A stretch of DNA of 64,000 nt from Pseudarthrobacter siccitolerans (GTDB taxonomy: Bacteria > Actinomycetota > Actinomycetes > Actinomycetales > Micrococcaceae), in NCBI RefSeq assembly GCF_030823375.1, contig NZ_JAUSXB010000001.1, positions 3,596,001-3,660,000 on the forward strand, read 5' to 3'. Shown here in pieces: positions 1 to 8,352 of the stretch. Positions within the stretch are counted from its first letter, which is position 1, and the number at the start of each line of letters is the position of its first letter. The notes under the pieces were generated by a model. The model was not told the origin of the DNA, did not search any database, and was given only the letters and a program-made list of their open reading frames with translations. The position numbers and the translations under genes are program-made.

Positions 1-2
1 CA

Positions 3-479
3 TTGGGCTTTTTCAGCGCCGCCAGGCAGGGGCGCAAAGACGACGCGGAATTGGGGCAGGGGTTGTGGCGCCGCGCCCACGACCGTTTCCACCGGGGGCT
101 GGACCGGTTCCACCAGGTCCTCGAGGGCGTGGAGGACGACCAGCTCTACGGCGAACTGGTGGAGATCGCCAATGAGCTCGCCGGCCTGCTGGAACGCGTC
201 AGGGCCGTCTGCATGGAAGCGCAGCGGCGGTCGCCCAGCGAAGGATTGGACATTCCGGTGGGCCTGGCAGGGGTCCACCGTGCACTGTCCAAAGCGGGCA
301 ATTCCCTGGCCACCACCTCGGAAGCCGCGGCCATGCTCCGCCTTGCCGTTGGTCCGGTCCCCGTGGGCGCCGTGTCCGTACGACGGCGCGCCGAGGCGGT
401 GTTCCAGCAGGTGGCCGACGCCGAGAGGCACCTCGCGGAGGAACGTACTGGTTCCGGGCGGGAAGATATTCCCGGTTAA
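3..479 (+). CDS. Hypothetical helical protein (possibly 5'-partial)
   Basis: I do not recognise a family. The protein has 158 residues if it starts at the TTG at position 3, which gives a natural-looking N-terminus (M-G-F-F-S). The frame is also open to the window edge, so the true start may lie outside. It is soluble, with no signal peptide or membrane segment. It looks mostly helical, with Leu/Glu/Arg-rich stretches around residues 20-75 and 120-150. It ends with TAA, 62 bases before the aldo/keto reductase start. Codon use is typical of the host (G/C in most third positions), which supports it being real. Confidence 0.55.
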   Translation: MGFFSAARQGRKDDAELGQGLWRRAHDRFHRGLDRFHQVLEGVEDDQLYGELVEIANELAGLLERVRAVCMEAQRRSPSEGLDIPVGLAGVHRALSKAGNSLATTSEAAAMLRLAVGPVPVGAVSVRRRAEAVFQQVADAERHLAEERTGSGREDIPG

Positions 480-541
480 GCGTGTGGCTTACCGCTGGTA
501 TTTCTGCTTGCCTGCGCCGGTTCGTTTGGCAGGATAAAAGG

Positions 542-1387
542 ATGACTCTTTCACCCACATTGACTTTCAACGACGGAAACCAGGTCCCCCAGCTCGGCTA
601 TGGTGTGTGGCAAGTTGAGGACGGAGTGGCGGAAAAGGTTGTCCGCCAGGCCTTCGAAGCGGGCTACCGCCACATCGACACTGCCAAGATCTATGGCAAC
701 GAGGCCGGCGTTGGCCGGGCCATCGCCAGCTCCGGGCTGTCACCGGAGCAGCTTTTTATCACCACCAAGCTGTGGAATGCCGACCAGGGCTACGAGTCCA
801 CCCTCGCCGCATTCGAGGAGTCGATGGACCGGCTCGGCCTTGAGACGCTGGACCTGTACCTGATCCACTGGATGCAGCCCAAGCAGGACAAGTACGTGGA
901 CACCTGGAAGGCACTGATCGAGCTGCAGAAGCGCGGCCGGGTCAAGTCCATCGGTGTTTCAAACTTTACGGTTGATGGCCTGCAGCGGCTCATCGACGAA
1001 ACGGGCGTAGTCCCGGCCATCCACCAGATCGAGCTGCACCCGTACTTCAGCCAGCGGGAACTGCGCGAGTTCGGTGCCTCGAAGGGGATCCTGACCCAGG
1101 CCTGGTCCCCGCTGGGCCAGGGCGGCGAGCTCCTCGAGGATCCGGCAGTGGCCGCCATTGCTGCCAAGCACGGCGCTACGCCTGCCCAGGTTGTTATCGC
1201 CTGGCACCTTGCCATTGGCAACGTGGTGATCCCCAAGTCCGTCACCGAGTCCCGGATCCGCGAGAACTTCGCAGCGCTGGAGGTCTCCCTGGCCGCCGAC
1301 GACGTCGAGGCCATCAATGCGCTGGACCGCACCGCGAACGGCGAAGGCCGGATCGGGCCCGACCCCGCAGTTTCCGACTTCGCGTAG
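542..1387 (+). CDS. Aldo/keto reductase, 2,5-diketo-D-gluconate reductase type
   Basis: NADPH-dependent reductase of carbonyls and sugar aldehydes, cytosolic, 281 residues, the usual length for the AKR5/DkgA group. The catalytic tetrad is visible: Asp46 and Tyr51 in HIDTAKIYGNE, Lys76 in TTKLW and His109 in YLIHW. The C-terminal NADP-binding motif IPKSVTESRIREN is present. The frame stays open for 20 codons upstream, but the ATG at 542 matches the family N-terminus (MTLSPTLTFNDGNQVPQLGYG begins the first strand) and has AGGA upstream. The physiological substrate cannot be told from sequence; these enzymes are often broad-range. It stands alone, with no obvious operon partner. Confidence 0.9.
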   Translation: MTLSPTLTFNDGNQVPQLGYGVWQVEDGVAEKVVRQAFEAGYRHIDTAKIYGNEAGVGRAIASSGLSPEQLFITTKLWNADQGYESTLAAFEESMDRLGLETLDLYLIHWMQPKQDKYVDTWKALIELQKRGRVKSIGVSNFTVDGLQRLIDETGVVPAIHQIELHPYFSQRELREFGASKGILTQAWSPLGQGGELLEDPAVAAIAAKHGATPAQVVIAWHLAIGNVVIPKSVTESRIRENFAALEVSLAADDVEAINALDRTANGEGRIGPDPAVSDFA

Positions 1388-1477
1388 TTCCGGCGGAGCT
1401 TCCAACCCGTGCTGCCAGGGCTTTTGCCCGGGCGGCGCGGGTTGCTGCTTTAAGCCGCTTTGAGCAGCGCCAGAGAC

Positions 1478-1663
1478 TTAGGCGGCGATGCGGACCTGCT
1501 GGACGGGAACGGCGTCCACAACCGCCCAGCTGTCCTCGCCGTGGCAGTGCCGGCTGGCGAAGCGCTCTGCCTCTGCGAGGGTGTCAAAGACTTCGGCCCG
1601 GGCACGGCCGCAGTCAGCGTCGAAGTAGGTGACCTGAAATTCCTGTACGGGCTGATTTTCCAT
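1478..1663 (-). CDS. Small conserved-looking hypothetical protein (61 aa)
   Basis: Unrecognised small acidic protein. The start chosen is the ATG at 1663 (MENQPVQEFQVTYFD), which has a short GGA-containing stretch upstream; a TTG five codons earlier is possible. It reads like one compact alpha/beta unit: a strand (FQVTYFD), a helix (AEVFDTLAEAERFA), then CHGEDSWAVVDAVPV. One cysteine-histidine pair (RHCHG) is present. It has no signal peptide. It lies just downstream of the coiled-coil protein on the same strand, 38 bases from it, so the two may be co-transcribed. Confidence 0.55.
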   Translation of the reverse strand: MENQPVQEFQVTYFDADCGRARAEVFDTLAEAERFASRHCHGEDSWAVVDAVPVQQVRIAA

Positions 1664-1701
1664 AAATCCAGTGTGCAACCGGGGTCTGACATTCTTTGGA
1701 A

Positions 1702-2691
1702 TCAGGACGGCGTGTCTGTGCTGCCCAGCCGGAGGACCCGTTCCTGCGCCAGCCTGGCCGCCCGCTCGGCCTTGTCCGCAGCCCGCATGGCCTGCTTTGC
1801 CTCGGCGGTTGTGGCGGCCACGCTTCTCCGCGAGCGCTCCAGCCGGTCCTCGGCCGCTTTGAGGCGTGCCCGGAGGTCTGCCGTCTCCTCGAGGAGCTCA
1901 GTGATCTGGGTGCGTGTCTCATCCGCCTGGTCCTGCAGGTCCCGGGCCAGCCGTGCGGTTTCTGCATGTGCCGCCTCCGCTTCTGCGAAGGCGGCTTTTG
2001 CTTTCTCCAGGGCGGGCGGTGACGCTGGCCGGGGGGCCTGCCGGACTGCCTGGAGCCGTGGCCTGTCCGGCTGCGCGCGGGACGTACGCTCCGTCGTCGT
2101 ACCCGCCTTCTGTGGCTTGACCGGCGCCGGCTTGGCAGGAGCGGGAGCTGTCCGGGGCGTCGCCGGCAGTGCGGCGGCCACCGCGACTGAGCCGTCCAGG
2201 TCGACGGCGTTGACGCCATCCGCCGAGAGCGTCTTGAGCAGGCGGCCGCTTTGGACAGCGGCCGCCGCCCCTGCATCGGCGGTCAGGGCGCGCAGGGTCT
2301 CCTCGACGTCGGTAGCCATGGCGTCGCTGATGGACCGGCCCTCCTCCTGCGCCACTGCGCGGGCGGTGTGGACGGCGGCGGCCAGCACCGTGCGGCGCTC
2401 CCGCCCCAGTTCACGCAGGGCCGTGGCGTCCAGTGAGGCTTGTGCTTCGCGCATCCGGCCGCCGAGGTCCGCCAGCCTGGCGAGGACCTCAGGCTGGTGC
2501 AGGGCCAACATGTTGACGGCCCACGCGGCAACCGACGGCTTGGGCAACCCGCGCACGGCCGCCCCCAGTTCCTTGTCGGACCCGGCGGCTTCCTTCGCCG
2601 CGGCTGCGCGGGCGGCGATAAAGTCCTCCAACGGCTTGGCGTAGAGCTCGTTTGCAATCTCCGCCAGCGCCTCGTCATCCATGCACGCCAT
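1702..2691 (-). CDS. Hypothetical protein with long C-terminal coiled coil
   Basis: Cytosolic protein of 329 residues with no assigned function. The N-terminal 110 residues form a helical domain with the recurring actinobacterial stretch LPKPSVAAWAVNML. Residues about 165-210 are a Pro/Ala/Lys-rich linker. Residues about 220-320 are a long Ala/Glu/Arg heptad coiled coil (for example EKAKAAFAEAEAAHAETARL). ATGs at 2691 and 2682 are both possible starts, differing by three residues; neither has a strong ribosome binding site. No enzyme motif is visible. A structural or nucleic-acid-associated role is possible but not shown. Confidence 0.7.
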   Translation of the reverse strand: MACMDDEALAEIANELYAKPLEDFIAARAAAAKEAAGSDKELGAAVRGLPKPSVAAWAVNMLALHQPEVLARLADLGGRMREAQASLDATALRELGRERRTVLAAAVHTARAVAQEEGRSISDAMATDVEETLRALTADAGAAAAVQSGRLLKTLSADGVNAVDLDGSVAVAAALPATPRTAPAPAKPAPVKPQKAGTTTERTSRAQPDRPRLQAVRQAPRPASPPALEKAKAAFAEAEAAHAETARLARDLQDQADETRTQITELLEETADLRARLKAAEDRLERSRRSVAATTAEAKQAMRAADKAERAARLAQERVLRLGSTDTPS

Positions 2692-2748
2692 CTTAGGGGC
2701 CAGCGTTGCTCCAGGCTGGCACCGGGCAGCGGGTGGGCGCAGCCCTTC

Positions 2749-3405
2749 CTACGTGTTGTCCTGCCGCCGCACCATTTCCGCGATCCATGTTGGCGCAAAG
2801 GGAGACGTACAGCCCGGGGGAGTGGGGTAGTCCTTGAGCACCGCCAGGCGCTCGCCGATGCTGACTGCCCTGCTGCGCTGGTCGGGGTGCCAGATGCCGA
2901 TGGTGGCCAGGCAGGTATTCATCGCCCACTGCAGCCGCTCCGGAGCGTCCTTCATTTCAGCTTCAACGACGTCCAGGAGCCCTGCGAGGTCCAGTCCTTC
3001 GGGCTGCTTCGCCACGCGTTCACTGGTCAGCGCCCAGCCCGCGCTCGCAACCAACGGATCGCGGTCAGCCAACCATGTGGTTCGAAGCTCTTCCGAGTGC
3101 GGGCTTTTCTTCACCACGTAACTCACGAGCCAGTCGTGCACCTTGGGTGTGCGGGCCTCGCGCAGCATGGCATCCAACTCGTCGGGCGCGAACGCCTTCG
3201 GGCGGCAGATCAGGAGCGCCAGCAGCCTCGCCGCCGTGTCACCAGTTGCCCAGAGCTCATTGGCGAGTTCCTGTTGCGTCTTGAGCCGCTTGGCGACAGC
3301 GCGGAGTTTGCCGAGGTTTACCCCGTGATCGTCACCGTGCTTTTCGTTAACCTCGCGTGCACGCGGTTCCTCAAGGCCCGCCAGCTCGGCCATCACTCCG
3401 GCCAT
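2749..3405 (-). CDS. DNA alkylation repair protein, AlkD-like HEAT-repeat family
   Basis: Resembles the AlkD/AlkC-like HEAT-repeat glycosylases that remove bulky or cationic alkylated bases. Family hallmarks are the N-terminal helix with VNEKHGDDHGVNLGKLR, then RLKTQQELANELWATGDTAARLLA and CRPKAF, followed by repeated helix pairs up to about residue 205. The frame is open to 3603, but homologues begin near MAxxMAEL, so I place the start at ATG 3405 (GGGGCGG just upstream), giving 218 residues. A TTG at 3420 is an alternative. This start also avoids overlap with the small gene at 3560-3880. The closest subfamily lacks biochemical proof that I can name, so activity is inferred. Confidence 0.75.
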   Translation of the reverse strand: MAGVMAELAGLEEPRAREVNEKHGDDHGVNLGKLRAVAKRLKTQQELANELWATGDTAARLLALLICRPKAFAPDELDAMLREARTPKVHDWLVSYVVKKSPHSEELRTTWLADRDPLVASAGWALTSERVAKQPEGLDLAGLLDVVEAEMKDAPERLQWAMNTCLATIGIWHPDQRSRAVSIGERLAVLKDYPTPPGCTSPFAPTWIAEMVRRQDNT

Positions 3406-3559
3406 ATCCGCCCCGGCCAACGCTGTCTTGTTCAATGCTGCCCCGGCCACCTCGGGCTCCTCTCCGCCGCCTGCGAGGTCCAGCCTACGACGGAAGCCGG
3501 CCGGCCGCATGCGGTCGTGCTCCGGCAGGCTTGCACCTATGCTGATCGGTTCCTCCGCC

Positions 3560-3880
3560 TTACAGCCGGCGCACCAGCCAACTTGCCAGCCACCTGCTCT
3601 CACGATCGCCGTCGTTCGCCCATTCCACCAGGACGTGCGTCACCGTATAGGCAACGGCGTGCCCTATGGCGGAACCGACCCTGACGGGTGCTGGCCGGAG
3701 CATCAGGATAGGTCTGCCCGGCGCTTGCCGGAGGGCGTCATCGCGTATGGCTGACTGCGCCATACAGCCCGGCAACTGCTTGGAAAGCCGATCCAGAACT
3801 TCGTGCCGATCGGCGGGATCTGGAGATAGCGGCATCGGAGGTCCTGAGAAAAGTGCGATTAGCACCAGTACCGTCGTCAT
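3560..3880 (-). CDS. Small hypothetical protein (106 aa)
   Basis: Unrecognised. It begins with a short hydrophobic N-terminus (MTTVLVLIALFSG) that could be a signal anchor. A stretch rich in Arg, Asp and Leu follows, then a second hydrophobic segment near residues 65-85 (SAIGHAVAYTVTHVLVEW). It ends 154 bases before the AlkD-like gene on the same strand. The opposite strand is also open here, and codon bias is weak, so this could be a spurious frame. Confidence 0.4.
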   Translation of the reverse strand: MTTVLVLIALFSGPPMPLSPDPADRHEVLDRLSKQLPGCMAQSAIRDDALRQAPGRPILMLRPAPVRVGSAIGHAVAYTVTHVLVEWANDGDRESRWLASWLVRRL

Positions 3881-4124
3881 CGGCTGGAGCCAGGTTCACC
3901 GGGCAAGCCCCGAGTGCGGCGGCTCCGTGTGAGCGTGCCGCCGTACAACAAGATTAGGAGCGGCCCCCACACTATTCATCGGTAGGAAGTACTCGACTCT
4001 CGCGGCGTCCACTACTTGCCGCGCCAGGGCGCCTGCAAGTCACCTGTGGGCGCAGGAGTGACACAAGCAGCGTCACCAGAAGAGTCCCGCGAAGTGCCTC
4101 CGCCGGAGTCTTCCCGGTTTTGTT

Positions 4125-4520
4125 TCAGCGCCCGTGTGCCCGGCCCTGTCCTCCTGTCTCCGTAGACGTGATGTTGAAGTTCTCATCGAAGTGGACGGTT
4201 GCACGGGTTCCGTCGGACTTCACGATGTGGGCCTCGTAGGCTGCGCCCTCGGCGTCCGTCTCAACCCGCTGAATGGTGGCACCGGGATTGGCGGCCAGGG
4301 CTGCATCCGTGACCTTGGTGGCCGTCCCGCCCGTCAGGAGGCTTTCGGTGATTCCGTTGGCCTGGTGTCCGCCCTTGGACTCATCGCGGGCCTGGGCGGT
4401 GGAGGACTGGCTGGAGTCCGGGGAAGGCGGCGCTGTGGCGGCGTTGGCAGCGATCGCCCCGCCTCCCACGACTGTTGCAAGGGCAAGACCGGCGAAAGCT
4501 GACTTTTTGCTGGTCTCCAT
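4125..4520 (-). CDS. Secreted PepSY-domain protein
   Basis: Exported protein of 131 residues. A textbook ribosome binding site (AAGGAG, 7 bases before the ATG) fixes the start at 4520, although the frame is open to 4748. N-terminal signal peptide: METSKK, then a hydrophobic Ala/Gly-rich core to about residue 28 (probable cut after ANA). A Ser/Gln/Asp-rich linker follows, then one PepSY-type unit: helix with TATKVTDAALAANPG, strands with IQRVETDAEG and YEAHIVKSDGTRATVHFDENF. PepSY modules usually act as inhibitory or binding domains outside the membrane; the partner is unknown. A similar layout recurs in many Micrococcaceae. Confidence 0.8.
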   Translation of the reverse strand: METSKKSAFAGLALATVVGGGAIAANAATAPPSPDSSQSSTAQARDESKGGHQANGITESLLTGGTATKVTDAALAANPGATIQRVETDAEGAAYEAHIVKSDGTRATVHFDENFNITSTETGGQGRAHGR

Positions 4521-4777
4521 GTCACATCTCCTTACTTCGAACGGACCCCTTTGCTTGAAGGGGATCCCTATATCATGCGCGCGCCGGTTCCCGCGGTTCC
4601 TTAGACAGGGCTGTGAATCTCCTGTGCATCCCGGCGGTCGACCGCGCCCAGTGTTGGTCGTAGTGGATCTGTTGTGACCTGGGCACACGGATCTACACTG
4701 GACTATTCCGCAATGGTGCGGGCCGGGCCGGCTGGGGGCACGAGCCAATAAAAGGTAAATATCGGGAAGGGCCGGTC

Positions 4778-5602
4778 ATGGTCAGTGCCTCGGGGAAAGC
4801 TAATCGGGCGGTATCCGAAGCTGCATCAGCGAGCCGAAGCCCGGCCTTGCGCGCCTTGGCTCGAGCCGGATACGTCTTCATCGGACTGGTCCACATCCTG
4901 ATCGGCGTCATCGCCCTTCAGGTTGACCGGGGACAGGGCGGCCAGGCAGATCAATCCGGCGCGATAGCATCTATCGCTTCCAAACCTGGTGGCCCCGCAC
5001 TGCTTTGGGCGGGGCTCGTGGCGTGCGCGGCGTTGGCGCTCTGGATGTTCAGCGAGGCGTTCTTCAATGCCCGCACCGAAACCGAGTCAAAAGAGAAACT
5101 GAAGAAGGCCGGGTCCGCCGTTGGAAAAGCCGTGGTGTTTGCTTTCCTGGCCTTTACCTTTGCGGTCTTCGCCTCCGGCGGAAGCAAGAACTCCAGCCAG
5201 TCTGCGAGCGACTTTACGGCCAAGTTAATGGGGGTACCCGCCGGCATGGTGCTGCTGGTCGCGGCCGGTCTGGCGATCATCGCAGCCGGTGCTTTCTATG
5301 CCTATCGCGGCGTTTCACGGAAGTTTATGGAGGACCTGCAGGACCCCGGCAACGGCCGGGCGGCTATCAAGTGGATCGGGACCATCGGCTACGCCGCAAA
5401 AGGCGTTGTTCTCGCCGTGGTGGGGGTTCTGATCATTGTTGCCGCGGCAACCGCGGACCCCTCGAAATCCTCAGGCCTGGACGGCGGGCTGAAAACTCTG
5501 GGTTCCCAGCCGTACGGGGTGTTCCTGCTGGCCGGCATCGCGGCAGGACTGATCTGCTACGGCGTGTACTCGATGGCCCGTGCGCGGTACGGGAAGTTTT
5601 AG
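4778..5602 (+). CDS. DUF1206 integral membrane protein
   Basis: Membrane protein of 274 residues built from three copies of a two-helix unit, the DUF1206 pattern: ARAGYVFIGLVHILIG near residue 30, GSAVGKAVVFAFLAFTF near 110, and IGTIGYAAKGVVLAVVGVL near 205. Each is followed by a second helix, so about six transmembrane segments. The ATG at 4778 follows GGGAAGGG. It ends with a basic tail (ARARYGKF). The function of DUF1206 is unknown. No partner gene is apparent: the NAD(P)-binding protein begins 108 bases downstream. Confidence 0.85.
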   Translation: MVSASGKANRAVSEAASASRSPALRALARAGYVFIGLVHILIGVIALQVDRGQGGQADQSGAIASIASKPGGPALLWAGLVACAALALWMFSEAFFNARTETESKEKLKKAGSAVGKAVVFAFLAFTFAVFASGGSKNSSQSASDFTAKLMGVPAGMVLLVAAGLAIIAAGAFYAYRGVSRKFMEDLQDPGNGRAAIKWIGTIGYAAKGVVLAVVGVLIIVAAATADPSKSSGLDGGLKTLGSQPYGVFLLAGIAAGLICYGVYSMARARYGKF

Positions 5603-5710
5603 GAGTGCTGCCCCTGCAACAGTCAGTGGCGGAGCGTTGACGCCTGCGGTGCCCGGTCCCAGGTTCTACACGCACTACAGCACCTCCACCCAATTTGAAG
5701 TGGAGCGGTC

Positions 5711-6613
5711 ATGATTCTCATTGTCGGTGCCACCGGTGATCTCGGCGGACGTGTTACCAGCCGGCTGCGCCTCGAGGGACAATCCGTCCGCTGCCTGGTA
5801 AGGACCAGCACCGACGACGCCGGGTTGCGCGGGATCGGTGCGGAGGTGGTGCGCGGGGACCTCACAATGCCGGCCAGCCTCAGGGCTGCATGCGGGGGCG
5901 CCGACGTCCTGATCGCGACCGCCACGGCGATGACCCGGCGCCTGGCAGGGGCCAGAAGTCCAAGCATCCGGGAGGTGGATGAGGAGGGCATGGTCGCATT
6001 GGTTGCGGCCGCCGAGGCCGCCGGCGTGCAGCGCTTCGTCTATCTTTCCTTCGCAGGGGTTGAGGCCTCTATCGGTACACCGCTTGAACACGCCAAGCTT
6101 GCAGTCGAGAGGCGCCTCAACGACTCAACTATGCAGACGGTCATCGTCCGCGCGGACGCCTTCCAGGAAGTCCACCTGGCCCCGATGGCCCGCTTTGACA
6201 TGGCCACAGGAAAGGCAGCCATCATCGGCAAAGGCAACACCAGGAGGCGGTGGGTGGCCACGGAGGATGTTGCCTCTCTCCTTTGCGCGGTAGCACTCGA
6301 GACTGACCCTCCTGCGCTGATCGAGTTCGGAGGCCCGGAGCCCCTGACCAAGAACGAGGCCATCGCGGTTGCTCAGGACCTCACTCATCGCAGGATGAAG
6401 GTCCAGCGGATGCCCCGCCCCGTAGCCCGTCTTTTGGTGCGTTTGCTCAAACGCCGTAACGACGCACTGGCCTCCGCCTTCGGCGCGGGGGTACACCAAG
6501 ACCTGAACGAGGCCACCTGGGACGATGAGCCCCTGCGCCGGCGTGGTATCAAGCCGAAGGCGGCCACGGACTTTCTCCGCGAACAGGCAAGCCGGCTCCC
6601 TACCCAAACCTAA
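5711..6613 (+). CDS. NmrA-like / atypical SDR NAD(P)-binding protein
   Basis: Rossmann-fold protein of 300 residues. The N-terminus carries the NAD(P) motif ILIVGATGDLGGRV (GxxGxxG, residues about 6-12). NADP-preferring basic residues follow strand 2 (CLVRTS), then GDLTMPASLRAACGGADV. There is no classical YxxxK pair, which fits the NmrA/HSCARG group of redox sensors and atypical reductases rather than classical dehydrogenases. The C-terminal half (about 200-300) is a variable substrate or partner domain. It is the last gene before the island boundary at 6628, only 14 bases away, and its codon use is host-like. Confidence 0.8.
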   Translation: MILIVGATGDLGGRVTSRLRLEGQSVRCLVRTSTDDAGLRGIGAEVVRGDLTMPASLRAACGGADVLIATATAMTRRLAGARSPSIREVDEEGMVALVAAAEAAGVQRFVYLSFAGVEASIGTPLEHAKLAVERRLNDSTMQTVIVRADAFQEVHLAPMARFDMATGKAAIIGKGNTRRRWVATEDVASLLCAVALETDPPALIEFGGPEPLTKNEAIAVAQDLTHRRMKVQRMPRPVARLLVRLLKRRNDALASAFGAGVHQDLNEATWDDEPLRRRGIKPKAATDFLREQASRLPTQT

Positions 6614-6627
6614 TGGGGTGGCCAGGC

Positions 6628-6729
6628 TTAACCAGCGAAAAACCCCGGAAACCCCCGTTTCCAGGGCTGTCCGGGGTTTCCCGAGCTTCCTATCAGAATC
6701 GAACTGATGACCTTTTCATTACGAGTGAA
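6628..6729. repeat. Island boundary repeat, distal copy (partial tRNA-Thr plus terminator)
   Basis: Direct repeat partner of 11042-11146. Three identical blocks are visible: 28 bases (6628-6655), 16 bases in the middle, and 50 bases (6680-6729) that include the T arm, variable loop and most of the anticodon arm of tRNA-Thr. Identity stops at 6729/6730, inside the anticodon stem. The inner part of the terminator hairpin differs between the two copies, while its outer stem is kept. This copy cannot make a tRNA because the 5' 27 bases are missing. Confidence 0.85.
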
Positions 6730-6858
6730 GGTATCCCGAACCTTCACGGCCACTCCCGCCACTGCCTTGAGACCCGTCATCTAGCTGTTTTTGCTAGACG
6801 AAGCATTCACGAGCGCTCCCGTGAATCACTTTTCAAAGTTGGTGGCCAGCCTTGAGCC

Positions 6859-7446
6859 CTACCTGGATAGGAGCAGGTCAAGCAGAGCAGGCAGGCTTGT
6901 GACGCCGTCTTCCGTCATGAAGTGTCCTGCTCGCGGGTGAATCTGCACCCGGGCGCTTAGGCGCCTGGCGATGTCATCGGATGCTTCCGGCGGCACGAAG
7001 GGATCCGTATCGGAGCGAAGGACTGTTCGTTCCCCGATGCTCATTGCCACCCGCTCAACGTCAACGTCAGTGGCGAGGAAACCATCGAGCTCCGGCAATG
7101 CTTCCAGGGGTTCAGTGAACCCGGCCACCAACACGAGACCGCCAAGCTCCCATGGCTCCGGCAACGCCGCGAGTACTCGCAGGACTGTGACCACACCGAG
7201 GGAATGGGCCACAACCACCGTTGCCGCATCGGGCACTCCGAGTGCCGCACTGACCGCGTTATCCCAAGCTGCCTTGTCAGGCTCGTCCGGATCGGGGAGG
7301 GAAACGACCGTGACTGCTATGCCTTCAGCTTCGAGGGCACTTTGAAGCCAAGGGAACCAGTTTGCATCCGGAGACGATTCGTACCCGTGGACGATGACGC
7401 ACTGTTGGACGGGTCGAACCGGGACTCTGCTGCCTTTTACCTTCAT
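6859..7446 (-). CDS. RBBP9/YdeN-family alpha/beta hydrolase
   Basis: Small serine hydrolase of 195 residues, the normal size for this family. The catalytic triad is visible: nucleophile Ser82 in VVAHSLGVV, acid Asp146 or Asp148 in LRSDTDPFVP, and His175 in RAGHFM. The oxyanion segment VIVHGYESSP lies near residue 20. Members hydrolyse esters or amides of mostly unknown substrates. It is the first cargo gene inside the island, pointing toward the distal repeat, and has no partner in an operon (its upstream neighbour is the 52-aa membrane peptide, 33 bases away on the same strand). Confidence 0.85.
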   Translation of the reverse strand: MKVKGSRVPVRPVQQCVIVHGYESSPDANWFPWLQSALEAEGIAVTVVSLPDPDEPDKAAWDNAVSAALGVPDAATVVVAHSLGVVTVLRVLAALPEPWELGGLVLVAGFTEPLEALPELDGFLATDVDVERVAMSIGERTVLRSDTDPFVPPEASDDIARRLSARVQIHPRAGHFMTEDGVTSLPALLDLLLSR

Positions 7447-7479
7447 AGGTAAAGACTCTAAGGGCCAGCTCGCGGAGCA

Positions 7480-7638
7480 TCAGCTGTCACCGCCCCGCGC
7501 GGCCCGCTTCAGCTCGGCGATCCTCAGCCGTAGGAAGATGATGGCCAGGACCAGGGCGTACACCGCCAGGACGGCCACCGCGATCATGAAGACGGCGTAC
7601 AGGATGCCCATAATGCCGAATGCTGGACTTGAAAACAT
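7480..7638 (-). CDS. Single-span membrane mini-protein (52 aa)
   Basis: Short gene found by reading the reverse strand. The ATG at 7638 is preceded by a purine-rich GGGGGT site about 6 bases away; the stop TGA is at 7480-7482. The product starts MFSSPAFGIMG, then has one hydrophobic span of about 25 residues (ILYAVFMIAVAVLAVYALVLAIIF, residues about 12-35). A basic amphipathic tail follows (LRLRIAELKRAARGGDS). Topology is probably N-out, C-in. No known family is recognised. It lies 33 bases upstream of the hydrolase on the same strand and may be co-expressed. Confidence 0.6.
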   Translation of the reverse strand: MFSSPAFGIMGILYAVFMIAVAVLAVYALVLAIIFLRLRIAELKRAARGGDS

Positions 7639-7712
7639 TTGCTACCCCCAAATAGTCGCTGGACCTAGGCTACGTGAGGGTGGCAGCTCAAGTTGCTGGA
7701 TAGGGTGAGCGG

Positions 7713-8249
7713 ATGAACTTCTCGTCCGAACTTTTCGACGGCGTTGTCCTCCGACCGGTCCGGAAGATGGACGCCCGCGCGCTGACGGAAGCGTTTCAGA
7801 AGAACCGAACCTATCTCGCGCCGTGGGAGCCGATCCGGCCCGACAGGTTCTACACCGTTCAGGGCCAGCAAGAAGTAATCGCGCGGCAACGGACCGAGCT
7901 GGGCGCGGGAACAGCTCTTCCTATGGTGCTGGCGAAAGAAGGAACCATCCTCGGTCTGCTGACCCTCAGCTCGATTGTGCGCGGCGCCTTCCAGAATGCT
8001 CATCTTGGCTACTGGATCGACCAGGCCGCCCAAGGTGCGGGACTGATGACCGCAGCCGTCGGCGCTGCCGTGAATATCGCCAAGCATGACTTGGGATTGC
8101 ACCGTCTGGAAGCGGCAACCCTTGTGCACAACACCGCATCGCAGCTGGTCCTGGAGAAGAACGGGTTCGCGTCATATGGCATGGCTCCCGCTTATCTGCA
8201 AATTGCTGGCCAGTGGCAGGACCACCGGATGTTCCAGCGGATTCTCTAA
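7713..8249 (+). CDS. GNAT N-acetyltransferase, RimJ/RimL type
   Basis: Acetyl-CoA-dependent acetyltransferase of 178 residues, the usual length. It shows the N-terminal VVLRPVRKMDARALTEAF, the central LGLLTLSSIVRGAFQNAHLGYWID strand pair (RimJ/RimL-specific), the acetyl-CoA pyrophosphate loop in DQAAQGAGLMTAAV, and the C-terminal LHRLEAATLVHNTASQLVLEKNGF. RimJ/RimL relatives acetylate N-termini of ribosomal proteins or small molecules; the substrate here is unknown. It is the only plus-strand gene in the island. A GC-rich hairpin with a weak T tract (8280-8303) follows. Confidence 0.87.
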   Translation: MNFSSELFDGVVLRPVRKMDARALTEAFQKNRTYLAPWEPIRPDRFYTVQGQQEVIARQRTELGAGTALPMVLAKEGTILGLLTLSSIVRGAFQNAHLGYWIDQAAQGAGLMTAAVGAAVNIAKHDLGLHRLEAATLVHNTASQLVLEKNGFASYGMAPAYLQIAGQWQDHRMFQRIL

Positions 8250-8279
8250 CTGCACGGTCCAGTTCCAGGGCAAAGAGGA

Positions 8280-8303
8280 GCGGGCCCAGTTCGCCGGGCC
8301 CGC
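8280..8303 (+). terminator. GC hairpin after the GNAT gene
   Basis: Inverted repeat GCGGGCCC / GGGCCCGC around an 8-base loop, 31 bases after the acetyltransferase stop. The downstream T tract is poor (CTAGTTTG), so termination is plausible but not certain. Confidence 0.45.
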
Positions 8304-8352
8304 CTAGTTTGCTGCCAGTCACTGTTCGGCAGGTTCTGCATGCACTTGAGTC

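Noticed and set aside
1440..1478. Hairpin GCTGCT / AGCAGC after the aldo/keto reductase
   Set aside because: The stem is 6 bp with a 13-base loop and no T tract, too weak to call a terminator.
1460..3684. Long plus-strand frames opposite the coiled-coil and AlkD-like genes
   Set aside because: No motif and poor composition; the minus strand has the recognisable AlkD-like protein and a plausible coiled coil.
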